From Mycolicibacterium canariasense (lineage in GTDB: Bacteria > Actinomycetota > Actinomycetes > Mycobacteriales > Mycobacteriaceae), in NCBI RefSeq assembly GCF_002101555.1, contig NZ_LQOL01000064.1:45366-109365 (forward strand): a stretch of DNA of 64,000 nucleotides. The letters are read 5' to 3'. Made by a program: the position numbers and the translations under genes. Positions 16,844 to 24,655 of the stretch are shown in pieces. A model generated the notes under the pieces. It saw only the letters and a program-made list of their open reading frames with translations. It was not told where the DNA came from and ran no database searches. How positions within the stretch are numbered: the first letter of the stretch is position 1; each line of letters starts with the position of its first letter.

Positions 16844-18177
16844 CAGGCCCGGCTCCTGTCGCGGACGAACAGTCCGTAGGACACCGCTCCGACCAGGAGC
16901 ATTACGCCGCCGATCACGAAGACGTAGTGATAGTTGCCGCCGGTTCTGTCCAGGATGATTCCGGTGACCACCGGCGCGCAGGCAGCGCCGAGGAACCCGC
17001 CGAAGTTCTGGATTGCGCCGAGTGACGAGACCTGATGGTCGGGCGCGATATCGGAGGCGAGCGTCCAGATCACGCCGATCGGTACCTGGGCGAAGAAATA
17101 CCCCACGCACAGCAGCACGATGCTCAGCACGGTCGACTGCACATACGCCACGGGCAGCACGGCGGCGGCCGCGAGAACGGCGCCGACGACGATGGGCAGC
17201 TTGCGCGCTCGCAGCACCGGGAGCCCGCGGACCACCAGCGCGCGGGACGCGAAGCCGCCGGCAAGCACGCCCGCGATGCCGCACAGATAGGGGAGCGCGG
17301 CCACCCAGCCGACTTCCTTGAGGCTGAAGCCACGAGACTTCTCCAGGTAGCCCGGCAGCCAGGTCAGGTACACCCACACTGTGTAGAAGATGCCGAACGC
17401 GCCGATGACCATGAACCAGGTGTTGGGCTTGCCCAGCAGGGCTGCCCAGGTGCGCATCGTCGACTCCTGCGTCACGCCGGCGGCATCGGTCGCTTCCTGC
17501 TCCGCTGCGCTGAGCACGCTGTTCTGCTTGATCGACGCCTCTTCCTCCGGCGTGGGGTTGCGGTAGGCAAGCCACCACAGCGCGACCACGACGACGCCGG
17601 TTACGCCCAGCACGACGAACATCCCGCGCCAGCCGAAGGCGATGATGAGGAAGGTGAGCAGCGGCGGTGCGATGGCGTTGGCGATCTGGGATCCGGTGTT
17701 GACCACGGCGAGCGGGATGGACCGTTCGTCCTTGGCGTACCAGCGTTCCGCGACTTTGAGTCCCGATGTGAAGAACGGTGATTCGGCGATGCCCAACGCC
17801 ACCCGAGCCGCGTACAGCGGACCGAAGCTCGAGGCCACCGCGGTCAGCATGGTGACCGCGGACCAGGCCCCGGCCGCTGCGGCGTACATCTTCTTGGGGC
17901 CGAACTTGTCGACCAGGAAGCCGGCCGGCAGGTTGGCGATCGCGTAGGGCCAGGAGAAGGCCGACAGCAGCAGGCCCATCTGAGTGTTGGACAGGCCGAG
18001 GTCACCGGCGATGGTCGTGTTGCCGACGCTCAGCGTGCTGCGGTCGAGGTAGTTCACGATCCCGCCGAGCACCAGCAGCGCGACGAACATCCAGCGGAGT
18101 CGGTTGAGGGAGGCCGCTATGGTGCGGCGGGGCGTCTGGCCGGTGTGGCGGTGAGAGGCCGTGGCTGGAGTGGTCAT
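16843..18177 (-). CDS. MFS transporter, anion:cation symporter family (hexuronate/galactonate-like)
   Basis: A 444-residue, 12-helix permease. The N-terminal half has GGIVNYLDRSTLSVGN, GLSNTQMGLLLSAFSWPYAI and PAGFLVDKFGPKK, typical of the ACS family (ExuT, GudP, DgoT) that imports sugar acids with protons. Helices 7-12 include WFMVIGAFGIFYTVWVYLTWLPGYL and GVIWTLASDIAPDHQ. It lies between the KDPG-type aldolase and the P-loop kinase, all read the same way with gaps of 42 and -1 bases. The substrate is probably an aldonate or uronate. Confidence 0.87.
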   Translation of the reverse strand: MTTPATASHRHTGQTPRRTIAASLNRLRWMFVALLVLGGIVNYLDRSTLSVGNTTIAGDLGLSNTQMGLLLSAFSWPYAIANLPAGFLVDKFGPKKMYAAAAGAWSAVTMLTAVASSFGPLYAARVALGIAESPFFTSGLKVAERWYAKDERSIPLAVVNTGSQIANAIAPPLLTFLIIAFGWRGMFVVLGVTGVVVVALWWLAYRNPTPEEEASIKQNSVLSAAEQEATDAAGVTQESTMRTWAALLGKPNTWFMVIGAFGIFYTVWVYLTWLPGYLEKSRGFSLKEVGWVAALPYLCGIAGVLAGGFASRALVVRGLPVLRARKLPIVVGAVLAAAAVLPVAYVQSTVLSIVLLCVGYFFAQVPIGVIWTLASDIAPDHQVSSLGAIQNFGGFLGAACAPVVTGIILDRTGGNYHYVFVIGGVMLLVGAVSYGLFVRDRSRA

Positions 18178-18219
18178 GCGGGCGTTCCTCGGGGTCGGTT
18201 GCTGGGCTGGGTGGGCGGG

Positions 18220-18864
18220 TCAGGCTCGAATGTCCGCGAGGAGGTCGAGGAATTCGGTTGCGGCCGTGCGGATTCGGTCTGTGTCCAGCTCGGGGCCGCC
18301 GGCGCGGGCGATGTGGCCGGCGACGCCGACCGCTACAGCGCCCGCAGCGAACCACTCGCCCACGTTGTCCGGGGTGACGCCGCCGGTCGGACAGATCGGG
18401 ATGTGCGGCAGGGGGGCGCGCAGGCTCGTCAGATAGGCCGGGCCGTGCAACTCGGCGGGAAAGAGCTTCACCAGATCGGCTCCGGCTCGGTGTGCCTGCA
18501 CCACCTCGGTGGGAGTGAAGGCGCCACTGATGGCGGCGACATCGCGTGACTTCGCGGTGGCGATCACGTCCGGGGCGACATGAGGAGTGACCAGGACGGT
18601 GGCCCCGGCGTCGAGGGCCTGTTCGGCGAGGTCGGCATCGAGAACCGAGCCGGCGCCGACGCTGATCTCGTCGCCGTACTCCTTGCGCAAGCGGGAGATC
18701 GCCCCGAGGGCGTCGGGCACGGTCAGCGGGATCTCCAGGACCGTGAAACCGCCGGCGATTGCGGCGTGTGCAATGCGCTCGGCGGGGTCGGCCGCCGCGG
18801 TGCGAAGGATCAGGATGGCGCCCGTGCGTTCGAGCAGGGACAAGGTGCGCTGTGCTGTGATCAC
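18220..18864 (-). CDS. 2-dehydro-3-deoxy-phosphogluconate/galactonate (KDPG-type) aldolase
   Basis: A 214-residue class I aldolase that splits KDPG or KDPGal into pyruvate and glyceraldehyde-3-phosphate. I chose GTG 18864 (VITAQRTLSLLERTG) because it gives the normal family length; longer frames run into the divergent promoter and the DeoR gene. Catalytic residues are Glu44 in VLEIPLTVPDA and the Schiff-base Lys133 in ADLVKLFPAEL, with the phosphate-binding ICPTGGVTPDN at 157-167. It is first in the transcription unit aldolase-transporter-kinase. The regulator is divergent. Confidence 0.9.
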   Translation of the reverse strand: MITAQRTLSLLERTGAILILRTAAADPAERIAHAAIAGGFTVLEIPLTVPDALGAISRLRKEYGDEISVGAGSVLDADLAEQALDAGATVLVTPHVAPDVIATAKSRDVAAISGAFTPTEVVQAHRAGADLVKLFPAELHGPAYLTSLRAPLPHIPICPTGGVTPDNVGEWFAAGAVAVGVAGHIARAGGPELDTDRIRTAATEFLDLLADIRA

Positions 18865-18884
18865 CGTCTCACCATACGACAAAG

Positions 18885-18921
18885 TTTCACAGATATGAAC
18901 ATAAAGAGTGAATTTTTGTGA
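18885..18921. promoter_or_regulatory. Candidate operator in the divergent aldolase/DeoR promoter region
   Basis: A locally AT-rich stretch between the two starts carries inverted half-sites: TTTCACA (18885-18891) facing TTTTTGTGA (18913-18921), and TTCA/TGAA arms within 18886-18899. DeoR-family repressors usually bind such repeats in their own divergent promoter. The symmetry is imperfect. Confidence 0.35.
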
Positions 18922-19005
18922 CCCTGAGTGAGATGGGTGCGTCGCGCCGCCGCCGTGTGCTCGGCACCGGCACACTCGAAGCGTCCGACGAGCGTCAGGA
19001 AAGTG

Positions 19006-19782
19006 ATGATCCCCTTCCAGCGGCACAAAGCGCTGATGGAGTTGCTGCGAATCCACGGTGTCCTGAGCACGAAGGTGCTGACGGACGAGCTCGGTGTGTC
19101 CCACATGACGGTTCGCCGCGACATCGCCCGGTTGGAGGCGGACGGACTCGTCGAATCGGTGGCCGGCGGTGTGCGTCTCGTCGATGCCGGTGATGGTCAG
19201 ACGCCGACGGGACGCCGGCAACGCGCGGAACTGCAGATCGCCGCCAAGCAAGCGATAGCGTCTGAGGCCGCTGCGCGGGTCGCCGACGGCGCGACGATCT
19301 TCATCGACGCGGGCACCACATGTGAGGCGCTCGTGCCGCATCTGGTCCGCAAGAGAAACCTCACCGTGGTCACCAACGATCTGTACTCGGCGGTGGCGTT
19401 ACTCGAGCACCCGCAGATCGAAGCCGTCCATCTCGGTGGCGGCATTGACGCCGAAAGCGGCTCCACCACAGGGGCGTTGGCCACCAGGATGTTCGAGGTG
19501 CTGACTTTCGACGTGTGTCTTCTCAGCACGGGTGCATGGAGCCTGGAAGGAGGCCTGACGGTGCGCCGCGCCAGTCAACTGGCGCTCAAGCAGGCCGCCA
19601 TGGCGGTGAGCCGACGCAACATCCTGCTCGCCGACGCGTCGAAATACGGTGCGACCGCGGCGTATCGCGTCATCGGCTTGGCCGAGCTCGATGAAGTGAT
19701 CACCGACGCCGGCCTCGACGCCACCAGCACGAAGCTTCTCGCAGATGCCGATGTCGCGGTGTGTCTGGCAGGCGGGCGGTGA
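19006..19782 (+). CDS. DeoR-family transcriptional regulator
   Basis: A 258-residue sugar-phosphate-responsive regulator. I set the start at ATG 19006 with AGGA just upstream; an open frame reaches back to 18928 without a site. The N-terminal helix-turn-helix is HKALMELLRIHGVLSTKVL, DELGVSHMTVRRDIARLE and LVESVAGGVRL. The DeoRC sensor domain follows with IFIDAGTTCEAL, TVVTNDLYSAVALLE and LADASKYG. Divergent placement next to the aldolase-transporter-kinase unit suggests it represses that unit until its sugar-phosphate ligand appears. Confidence 0.9.
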   Translation: MIPFQRHKALMELLRIHGVLSTKVLTDELGVSHMTVRRDIARLEADGLVESVAGGVRLVDAGDGQTPTGRRQRAELQIAAKQAIASEAAARVADGATIFIDAGTTCEALVPHLVRKRNLTVVTNDLYSAVALLEHPQIEAVHLGGGIDAESGSTTGALATRMFEVLTFDVCLLSTGAWSLEGGLTVRRASQLALKQAAMAVSRRNILLADASKYGATAAYRVIGLAELDEVITDAGLDATSTKLLADADVAVCLAGGR

Positions 19783-19800
19783 AGCCGGCGGCCCGGCCGG

Positions 19801-21018
19801 TCATACCGATGGCACCGGGATGGTCGCCGTCACCGCGGTACCGGATCCGGGGCGGGACCTGATGTTGAGCCGCCCGCCCACGATCTCGGCGCGTTCGGCC
19901 ATCGACAGCAGGCCGTAGCCGCCCATCTCGTCGCTGCCCAACGGGTTCTCGAAGGTGTCGAAACCGACACCGTCGTCCACGATCTCGAGACGCGCGGTGT
20001 CGTCCTTTACCGCGAAACTCAGCCTGGCCGTGCCGGCCTGCGCATGCTTGACGACATTCTGCAGGCATTCCTGGGCGATCCGGTACAGCGCCACCTCGAT
20101 GTGGTCGGGCAGCCGTTCGTCGGCCAGGTCCAGCTCCAGGCGTAGCTGGGGCACCGAGCGCGCCAGACTGGCCAATCCGCCGGCCAACCCGAGATCGTCG
20201 AGCACCGGTGGCCGCAGGCCGCCGATCGCCGTGCGCGCCTCCTGCAGGGTGAGGTCGACCAGTTCGCGGGCTCGACGCAATTGGTCTCCCGCCCTGGACA
20301 GTTCGGCGGGACTTTCGGCCACCGTGCGGGTGGCGGCATCCAGCCAGTACGACAGGGTGATCAGCCGTTGCGAGATGCCGTCGTGGATATCGCCGGCCAG
20401 TCGCCTGCGCTCGATCTCCTGGGCCTGGATCACCTGTTCCACGAAGTTCTCGTGGGCCCGTTCGCGGGCCACCAACTGCCGGTGCAACCGGGCCTGGTGC
20501 ATGGCGCCCGCGATCAGCCTGCCGATCACCAGGAGCAGCTCGACATCGCGCGCACCGAATTCGCGCCGGGCCACCGTGTGCACATTGAGCACCCCGACCA
20601 ATCCACCCGGATCGGTCTCCATCGGCACCGAGACCATCGACGTGAAATCGGAGCCACGCAGCGTCTCGAACGGCCGGTAGCGCGGGTCGGCTTCCTTGTC
20701 GGCGATGATCACCACGGGCTCGCGGTGGCTGGCCACCCAGCCGGACACGCCTTCGCCCAGCGGCAGCCGGATCCTGCCGACCTCGCTGTCGAACGGCGGC
20801 GTCGCGCCGGTCAGCGTCAGGGACCGTTCGGTGTCGTCGAGCACGTGCACGAAGCACACGTCGGTGCCGGTGGCCGCCGTGATCATCCGGGCAGCGGCGG
20901 CGGCCAGGGGTTCCACCCCCGGCCCGCTGGACGCGGCCTGGATGAGTTCGCGCAGCAGAGCGAGTTCGCGATCGGCGGTCAGGACGTTGCGGCCCGGGGC
21001 AGGGGCCGGGTCGCTCAT
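19801..21018 (-). CDS. Sensor histidine kinase, GAF-HisKA_3-HATPase (NarL-type)
   Basis: A 405-residue soluble kinase with no membrane segment. A GAF domain spans about residues 30-180 (FVHVLDDTERSLTLTG, LPLGEGVSGWVASHREPVVI, DFTSMVSVPM). The HisKA_3 dimer/phosphoacceptor helix has His212 in ERRRLAGDIHDGISQRL. The ATPase part has Asn321 (CLQNVVKHA) and DDGVGF at 348-353. The organisation resembles DevS-type kinases with one GAF. No haem-ligand assignment is possible from sequence alone. It overlaps its response regulator by 4 bases. Confidence 0.9.
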   Translation of the reverse strand: MSDPAPAPGRNVLTADRELALLRELIQAASSGPGVEPLAAAAARMITAATGTDVCFVHVLDDTERSLTLTGATPPFDSEVGRIRLPLGEGVSGWVASHREPVVIIADKEADPRYRPFETLRGSDFTSMVSVPMETDPGGLVGVLNVHTVARREFGARDVELLLVIGRLIAGAMHQARLHRQLVARERAHENFVEQVIQAQEIERRRLAGDIHDGISQRLITLSYWLDAATRTVAESPAELSRAGDQLRRARELVDLTLQEARTAIGGLRPPVLDDLGLAGGLASLARSVPQLRLELDLADERLPDHIEVALYRIAQECLQNVVKHAQAGTARLSFAVKDDTARLEIVDDGVGFDTFENPLGSDEMGGYGLLSMAERAEIVGGRLNIRSRPGSGTAVTATIPVPSV

Positions 21019-21710
21019 CGGTAGATCCCCTCGCGCAGCGCCGTGGCGACGGCACCGGTGCGGTCGGTGACGCCGAGCTTGCGGTAGATGGAACTGAGGT
21101 GGCTTTTCACCGTTTCGTCCCCGATCACCAGCTTGGTGGCGATCCCGCGGTTGGACAGCCCGTCGACCACATAGGACAGGATCTCGCTCTCCCGCTGGGT
21201 GAGGCCCTGCCGCGCTCCCGGCCAGAACTCGTCGCGCTGCAGGCGCGCGGCGGTGTCGGCGGCCCTGGCGGCCATCCCGGGATCCAGTGCGGTCTGACCC
21301 AGATGCACGAACTCCAGCTGCCGGACCAGTTCGTCACTGCCGATGCTCTTGAGCAGGTAGCCCGATGCGCCCACCCGCAGCGCCTGGAACAGGTACTGCT
21401 CGTCGTCGTATACCGACAGCATGACGACCTTGCGGTTCGGATCGCGTCCGCGCAGTTGCAGGCACAGATCCAACCCACTGGACCCCTGCATCCGGACATC
21501 GCAGAGCACGATGTCGGGGTCGAGTTCGTCGACGACCGCCAGTGCGCGGTCGGTGCCGACGGCCTGGCCGACCACCTGCACCCGGTCACCGAAGGCGGCG
21601 AGCATCGCCTTGAGCCCCTCGATGACCATTTCGTGGTCGTCGACCAGGACCAGGCGTAGAGCGGTGCGTGGACCGCTCTCGGGTGCCGGCTGGCTAGCCA
21701 TGGCGACCAT
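21015..21710 (-). CDS. NarL/LuxR-type response regulator
   Basis: A 231-residue two-component regulator (or 228 from ATG 21701). The receiver domain has the acidic pair D24-D25, phospho-acceptor Asp71 (IVLCDVRMQGSSGLD), Ser99 in VVMLSVYDD and Lys121 (GYLLKSIGSDEL). The LuxR-type helix-turn-helix is LTQRESEILSYVVDGLSNRG followed by DETVKSHLSSIYRKLGV. It is transcribed before its kinase (ATGA overlap). A long inverted repeat sits 13-43 bases upstream of the start. Confidence 0.92.
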   Translation of the reverse strand: MVAMASQPAPESGPRTALRLVLVDDHEMVIEGLKAMLAAFGDRVQVVGQAVGTDRALAVVDELDPDIVLCDVRMQGSSGLDLCLQLRGRDPNRKVVMLSVYDDEQYLFQALRVGASGYLLKSIGSDELVRQLEFVHLGQTALDPGMAARAADTAARLQRDEFWPGARQGLTQRESEILSYVVDGLSNRGIATKLVIGDETVKSHLSSIYRKLGVTDRTGAVATALREGIYR

Positions 21711-21722
21711 TGTCCGCAAGTT

Positions 21723-21753
21723 GGCCTCCCAAATCCCCCCTTTGGGGGAGGCC
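21723..21753. promoter_or_regulatory. Inverted repeat upstream of the response-regulator gene
   Basis: GGCCTCCCAAA (21723-21733) faces TTTGGGGGAGGCC (21741-21753) with two unpaired bases and a C-rich loop. Its place just upstream of the regulator start suggests an operator or a 5' leader hairpin. It is the strongest local symmetry in this stretch. Confidence 0.45.
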
Positions 21754-21785
21754 GGCAAGGTGTGACCTGGGCCACGCTGTGAGGT

Positions 21786-22550
21786 ATGCGGGACGATACA
21801 CCTGGGCGATGTTTCTGGTGGGATGCTGGTCGGCCTGCGGGGGCTGTCGTCGAGGAGCTGCGGGCCGTCGTCTTCGACGTGGACGGCGCGCTGGGGGATA
21901 TCGAGCGGGACGGCCAGCGCCGCGCGTTCAACGCTGCCTTCGCCGAGCACGGCTTCGATATCACCTGGTCGGTAGCCGAGTACGGCAGGCTGGTACGGAT
22001 CGGCGACGAGCGTCGGCGCATCGCGTCGGCGCTGCGCCGGCGCGGGTACGGGCGGATCAGCCCGGAGATCGCGAGCTATATCCAGCACACCAAGAACGAC
22101 ATCTTCGTCGAGTGGGTGCTCGACGGTGACGTCACACCGCGTACGGGGCTGGTCGACCTGGCGAACCGCCTGTATGCCGCCGGCATCTCGATCGCGGCGG
22201 TCAGCGTGGGATCACCGGTATGGGTGGAACCCTTGGTGCGTCAGCTGATCGGTGAGGGCATCGCCGAGGTGGTGGTCACCCCGGATGACGTGTCGCCGGC
22301 TCGCGAACCGGATTTGCACGGCCACGCGCTGTGGGAACTGGGTATCGGCCCGGAGTGCGCACTGGCGATCGCCGGATCGGCGCACGGGCTGCGCGCCGCC
22401 GCGGCGGCCAAGCTGGCCACCGTGGTCGTCCCGACCGCCTACACCGCCGGCCAGGATTTCACCGGTGCCGCGGCCGTCCGTGGTGATTACGAGGGGTGGA
22501 CGGTCGACGGGTGCGTGCGGTTGCACCGGCACTGGTGGAATCGCGGTTAG
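21786..22550 (+). CDS. HAD-superfamily hydrolase-like protein with degenerate motifs
   Basis: A 254-residue protein. Motif I (VVFDVDGALGDIE, with DxD) is present near residue 29, followed by a cap region and ISIAAVSVGSP at the motif II position. Motif III would be expected near SPAREPDLHG, where Arg stands for the usual Lys. The motif IV position reads CALAIAGSAHG and lacks the acidic pair. It may be a weakened or non-catalytic member of the beta-phosphoglucomutase/CbbY-like group. Its stop overlaps the mmsB stop on the other strand by 4 bases. Confidence 0.7.
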   Translation: MRDDTPGRCFWWDAGRPAGAVVEELRAVVFDVDGALGDIERDGQRRAFNAAFAEHGFDITWSVAEYGRLVRIGDERRRIASALRRRGYGRISPEIASYIQHTKNDIFVEWVLDGDVTPRTGLVDLANRLYAAGISIAAVSVGSPVWVEPLVRQLIGEGIAEVVVTPDDVSPAREPDLHGHALWELGIGPECALAIAGSAHGLRAAAAAKLATVVVPTAYTAGQDFTGAAAVRGDYEGWTVDGCVRLHRHWWNRG

Positions 22551-23422
22551 CCTTCGCGCAGCAGCTCGATGACGGCGCTGAAGTCCTTGTCGGCGTGCTC
22601 GGCGGCGAACTTGCTGTAGATCTCGGCGGCGTGCGTGCCCAGCGGTGCCGTCGCGCCGGTGGAGGCCACCGCGGCCATCGCCAACCCGAGATCCTTGTTC
22701 ATCAGGGCGGTGGCGAACCCGGGCTTGAAGTCGTTGTTGGCCGGCGACGTCGGTACCGGTCCCGGAACGGGGCAGTTCACCTGCACCGCCCAGCAGTTGC
22801 CGGTGGCGCCGGTGATGACGTCGTAGAGCGACTGCTTGTCCAGGCCGAGCTTCTCGGCCAGTACGAACGCCTCGCCGACGGCGATCTGCTGCACCGCCAG
22901 CACCATGTTGTTGCACACCTTGGCGGCCTGCCCGGCACCGGAGTCGCCGCAGTGGATGATCTTGCCCGCCATCGGTTCCAGCACGGGGCGGCCGCGTTCC
23001 ACCGCTTCGGCGGCACCGCCGACCATGAATGCCAGCGTCCCGGCCGCCGCGCCCTTGACGCCACCGGACACCGGCGCGTCCAGCTGCGCGAAACCGTGCT
23101 CGGCGGCGAGCTTGTTGACCTCGCGGGCGTCGTCGACGGAGATGGTCGAGCTGTCGATGAACAGCGCGCCCGCCGTCGCGGCCGGCAACACCTCGGCGTA
23201 GCAACTCTTCACCAGCGCGCCGTTGGGCAGCATGGTGATCACCACGTCGGCACCGGCCACCGCTTCGGCTCCGGAGGCGAACACGGTGACGCCGTTGGCT
23301 TTTGCCGCCTCGATGGCGGCCGGAACCGGATCGAACCCGCGTACGGTGTGCCCGGCGGCCACCAGGTTGGTGGCCATCGGGCCGCCCATGTGGCCGAGTC
23401 CCAGGAATGCGATCGTGCTCAT
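22547..23422 (-). CDS. mmsB: 3-hydroxyisobutyrate dehydrogenase
   Basis: A 291-residue NAD-dependent beta-hydroxyacid dehydrogenase converting 3-hydroxyisobutyrate to methylmalonate semialdehyde in valine breakdown. The Rossmann motif is FLGLGHMGGPMATNL at about 6-20. The substrate-binding block is LDAPVSGGVKGAAAGTL near 114-130, and the catalytic Lys is in GAGQAAKVCNNM. It is last in the unit mmsA-fadE9-mmsB, matching Rv0751c-Rv0753c. Confidence 0.95.
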   Translation of the reverse strand: MSTIAFLGLGHMGGPMATNLVAAGHTVRGFDPVPAAIEAAKANGVTVFASGAEAVAGADVVITMLPNGALVKSCYAEVLPAATAGALFIDSSTISVDDAREVNKLAAEHGFAQLDAPVSGGVKGAAAGTLAFMVGGAAEAVERGRPVLEPMAGKIIHCGDSGAGQAAKVCNNMVLAVQQIAVGEAFVLAEKLGLDKQSLYDVITGATGNCWAVQVNCPVPGPVPTSPANNDFKPGFATALMNKDLGLAMAAVASTGATAPLGTHAAEIYSKFAAEHADKDFSAVIELLREG

Positions 23423-23450
23423 GGCGAGTCCTTTCTACGCCGCTATGCCG

Positions 23451-24623
23451 CTAGGCCGAGGCCCGTGCGGCGGCTGCGCGGCCGATCACCACGCGCATGA
23501 TTTCGTTCGTTCCTTCGAGGATGCGGTGCACGCGCAGATCCCGGACGATCTTCTCCAGTCCGTATTCGCGCAGATACCCGTACCCACCGTGCAGTTGCAG
23601 TGCCTGATCGGCCACGTCGAAGCAGGAATCGGTGACGTATCGCTTGGCCATGGCGCACAGCGTCACCTTGTCCGGGTGGTTGTTGTCCAGTGCTGTCGCG
23701 GCCCGCCACAACATGTTCCGCGACGTCTCCAGTGCGGTGGCCATGTCGGCCAGCGCGAACCGGATGGTGGGTTCGTCGAGCAGGGCGGCGCCGAAGGCCT
23801 GCCGGTCGGCCAGATAGGCGACGGCCTTGTCGTGGGCGGCTTGCGCCCCACCGAGTGAGCACGCGGCGATGTTGAGCCGGCCACCGTTGAGACCGTTCAT
23901 CGCGATCCCGAAACCGGTGCCCTCCGAACCCCCGAGCAAGGCGTCGGCCGGAACCCGGACGCCGTCGAACACCACCTGTGCCGTGGGTTGGGCGTTCCAG
24001 CCCATCTTCGCCTCATTGGCGCCGAAACTGAGTCCCGCAGAACCCTTTTCGACGACGAACGCCGAGATGCCCTTCGGTCCCGGTGTGGTTTCGGGATCGC
24101 CGGTCCTGGCCATCACCACGTACACATCGGAGGCGCCGGCACCGGAGATGAACTGCTTCACCCCGTCGAGCACGTAATCCGATCCGTCCCGGACGGCCTT
24201 GGTGCGCAAGGCGGCGGCATCCGAGCCGGCGCCCGGTTCGGTCAGGCAGTAGCTGGCGATCGAGGCCATCGACGCCAGCCGCGGCACCCACGTCTTGCGT
24301 TGCTCGTCGGTTCCGTAGGTGTCGATCATCCACGCGCACATGTTGTGGATCGACAGGAAGGCCGCGATGGTGGGGTCGGCCGCGGCGAGTGCCTCGAAGA
24401 TGCGCACCGCATCGAGGCGCCGCAGCCCGCTGCCGCCGGTGTCCTCGTTGCAGTAGATGGCCGCCATCCCGAGTTCGGCGGCCTCGCGCAGTACATCGGT
24501 GGGGAAGTGGTGGGTCTGGTCCCACTCCAGCGCATGCGGTGCGATGCGCTTCTCGGCGAATGCGGCCGCCGTCTCGGCGATCACGCGTTCGTCGTCATCG
24601 AGGTCGTGCAGGTCCACCGTCAT
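23451..24623 (-). CDS. fadE9: Acyl-CoA dehydrogenase (isobutyryl-CoA dehydrogenase type)
   Basis: A 390-residue FAD enzyme that should oxidise isobutyryl-CoA to methacrylyl-CoA in valine catabolism. I set the start at ATG 24623 (MTVDLHDLDDDERVI), with GAGGAGA just upstream; a frame start at 24638 adds five residues. Signatures are ASYCLTEPGAGSDAAALRT (FAD and substrate loop), QFISGAGASDVYVVMART, and the catalytic-Glu end ILEGTNEIMRVVIGRA. It is the middle gene of the mmsA-fadE9-mmsB unit and corresponds to Rv0752c. Confidence 0.93.
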   Translation of the reverse strand: MTVDLHDLDDDERVIAETAAAFAEKRIAPHALEWDQTHHFPTDVLREAAELGMAAIYCNEDTGGSGLRRLDAVRIFEALAAADPTIAAFLSIHNMCAWMIDTYGTDEQRKTWVPRLASMASIASYCLTEPGAGSDAAALRTKAVRDGSDYVLDGVKQFISGAGASDVYVVMARTGDPETTPGPKGISAFVVEKGSAGLSFGANEAKMGWNAQPTAQVVFDGVRVPADALLGGSEGTGFGIAMNGLNGGRLNIAACSLGGAQAAHDKAVAYLADRQAFGAALLDEPTIRFALADMATALETSRNMLWRAATALDNNHPDKVTLCAMAKRYVTDSCFDVADQALQLHGGYGYLREYGLEKIVRDLRVHRILEGTNEIMRVVIGRAAAARASA

Positions 24624-24655
24624 CGTCTCCTCGTGCAAGCGCTCATCCGCGCCAG

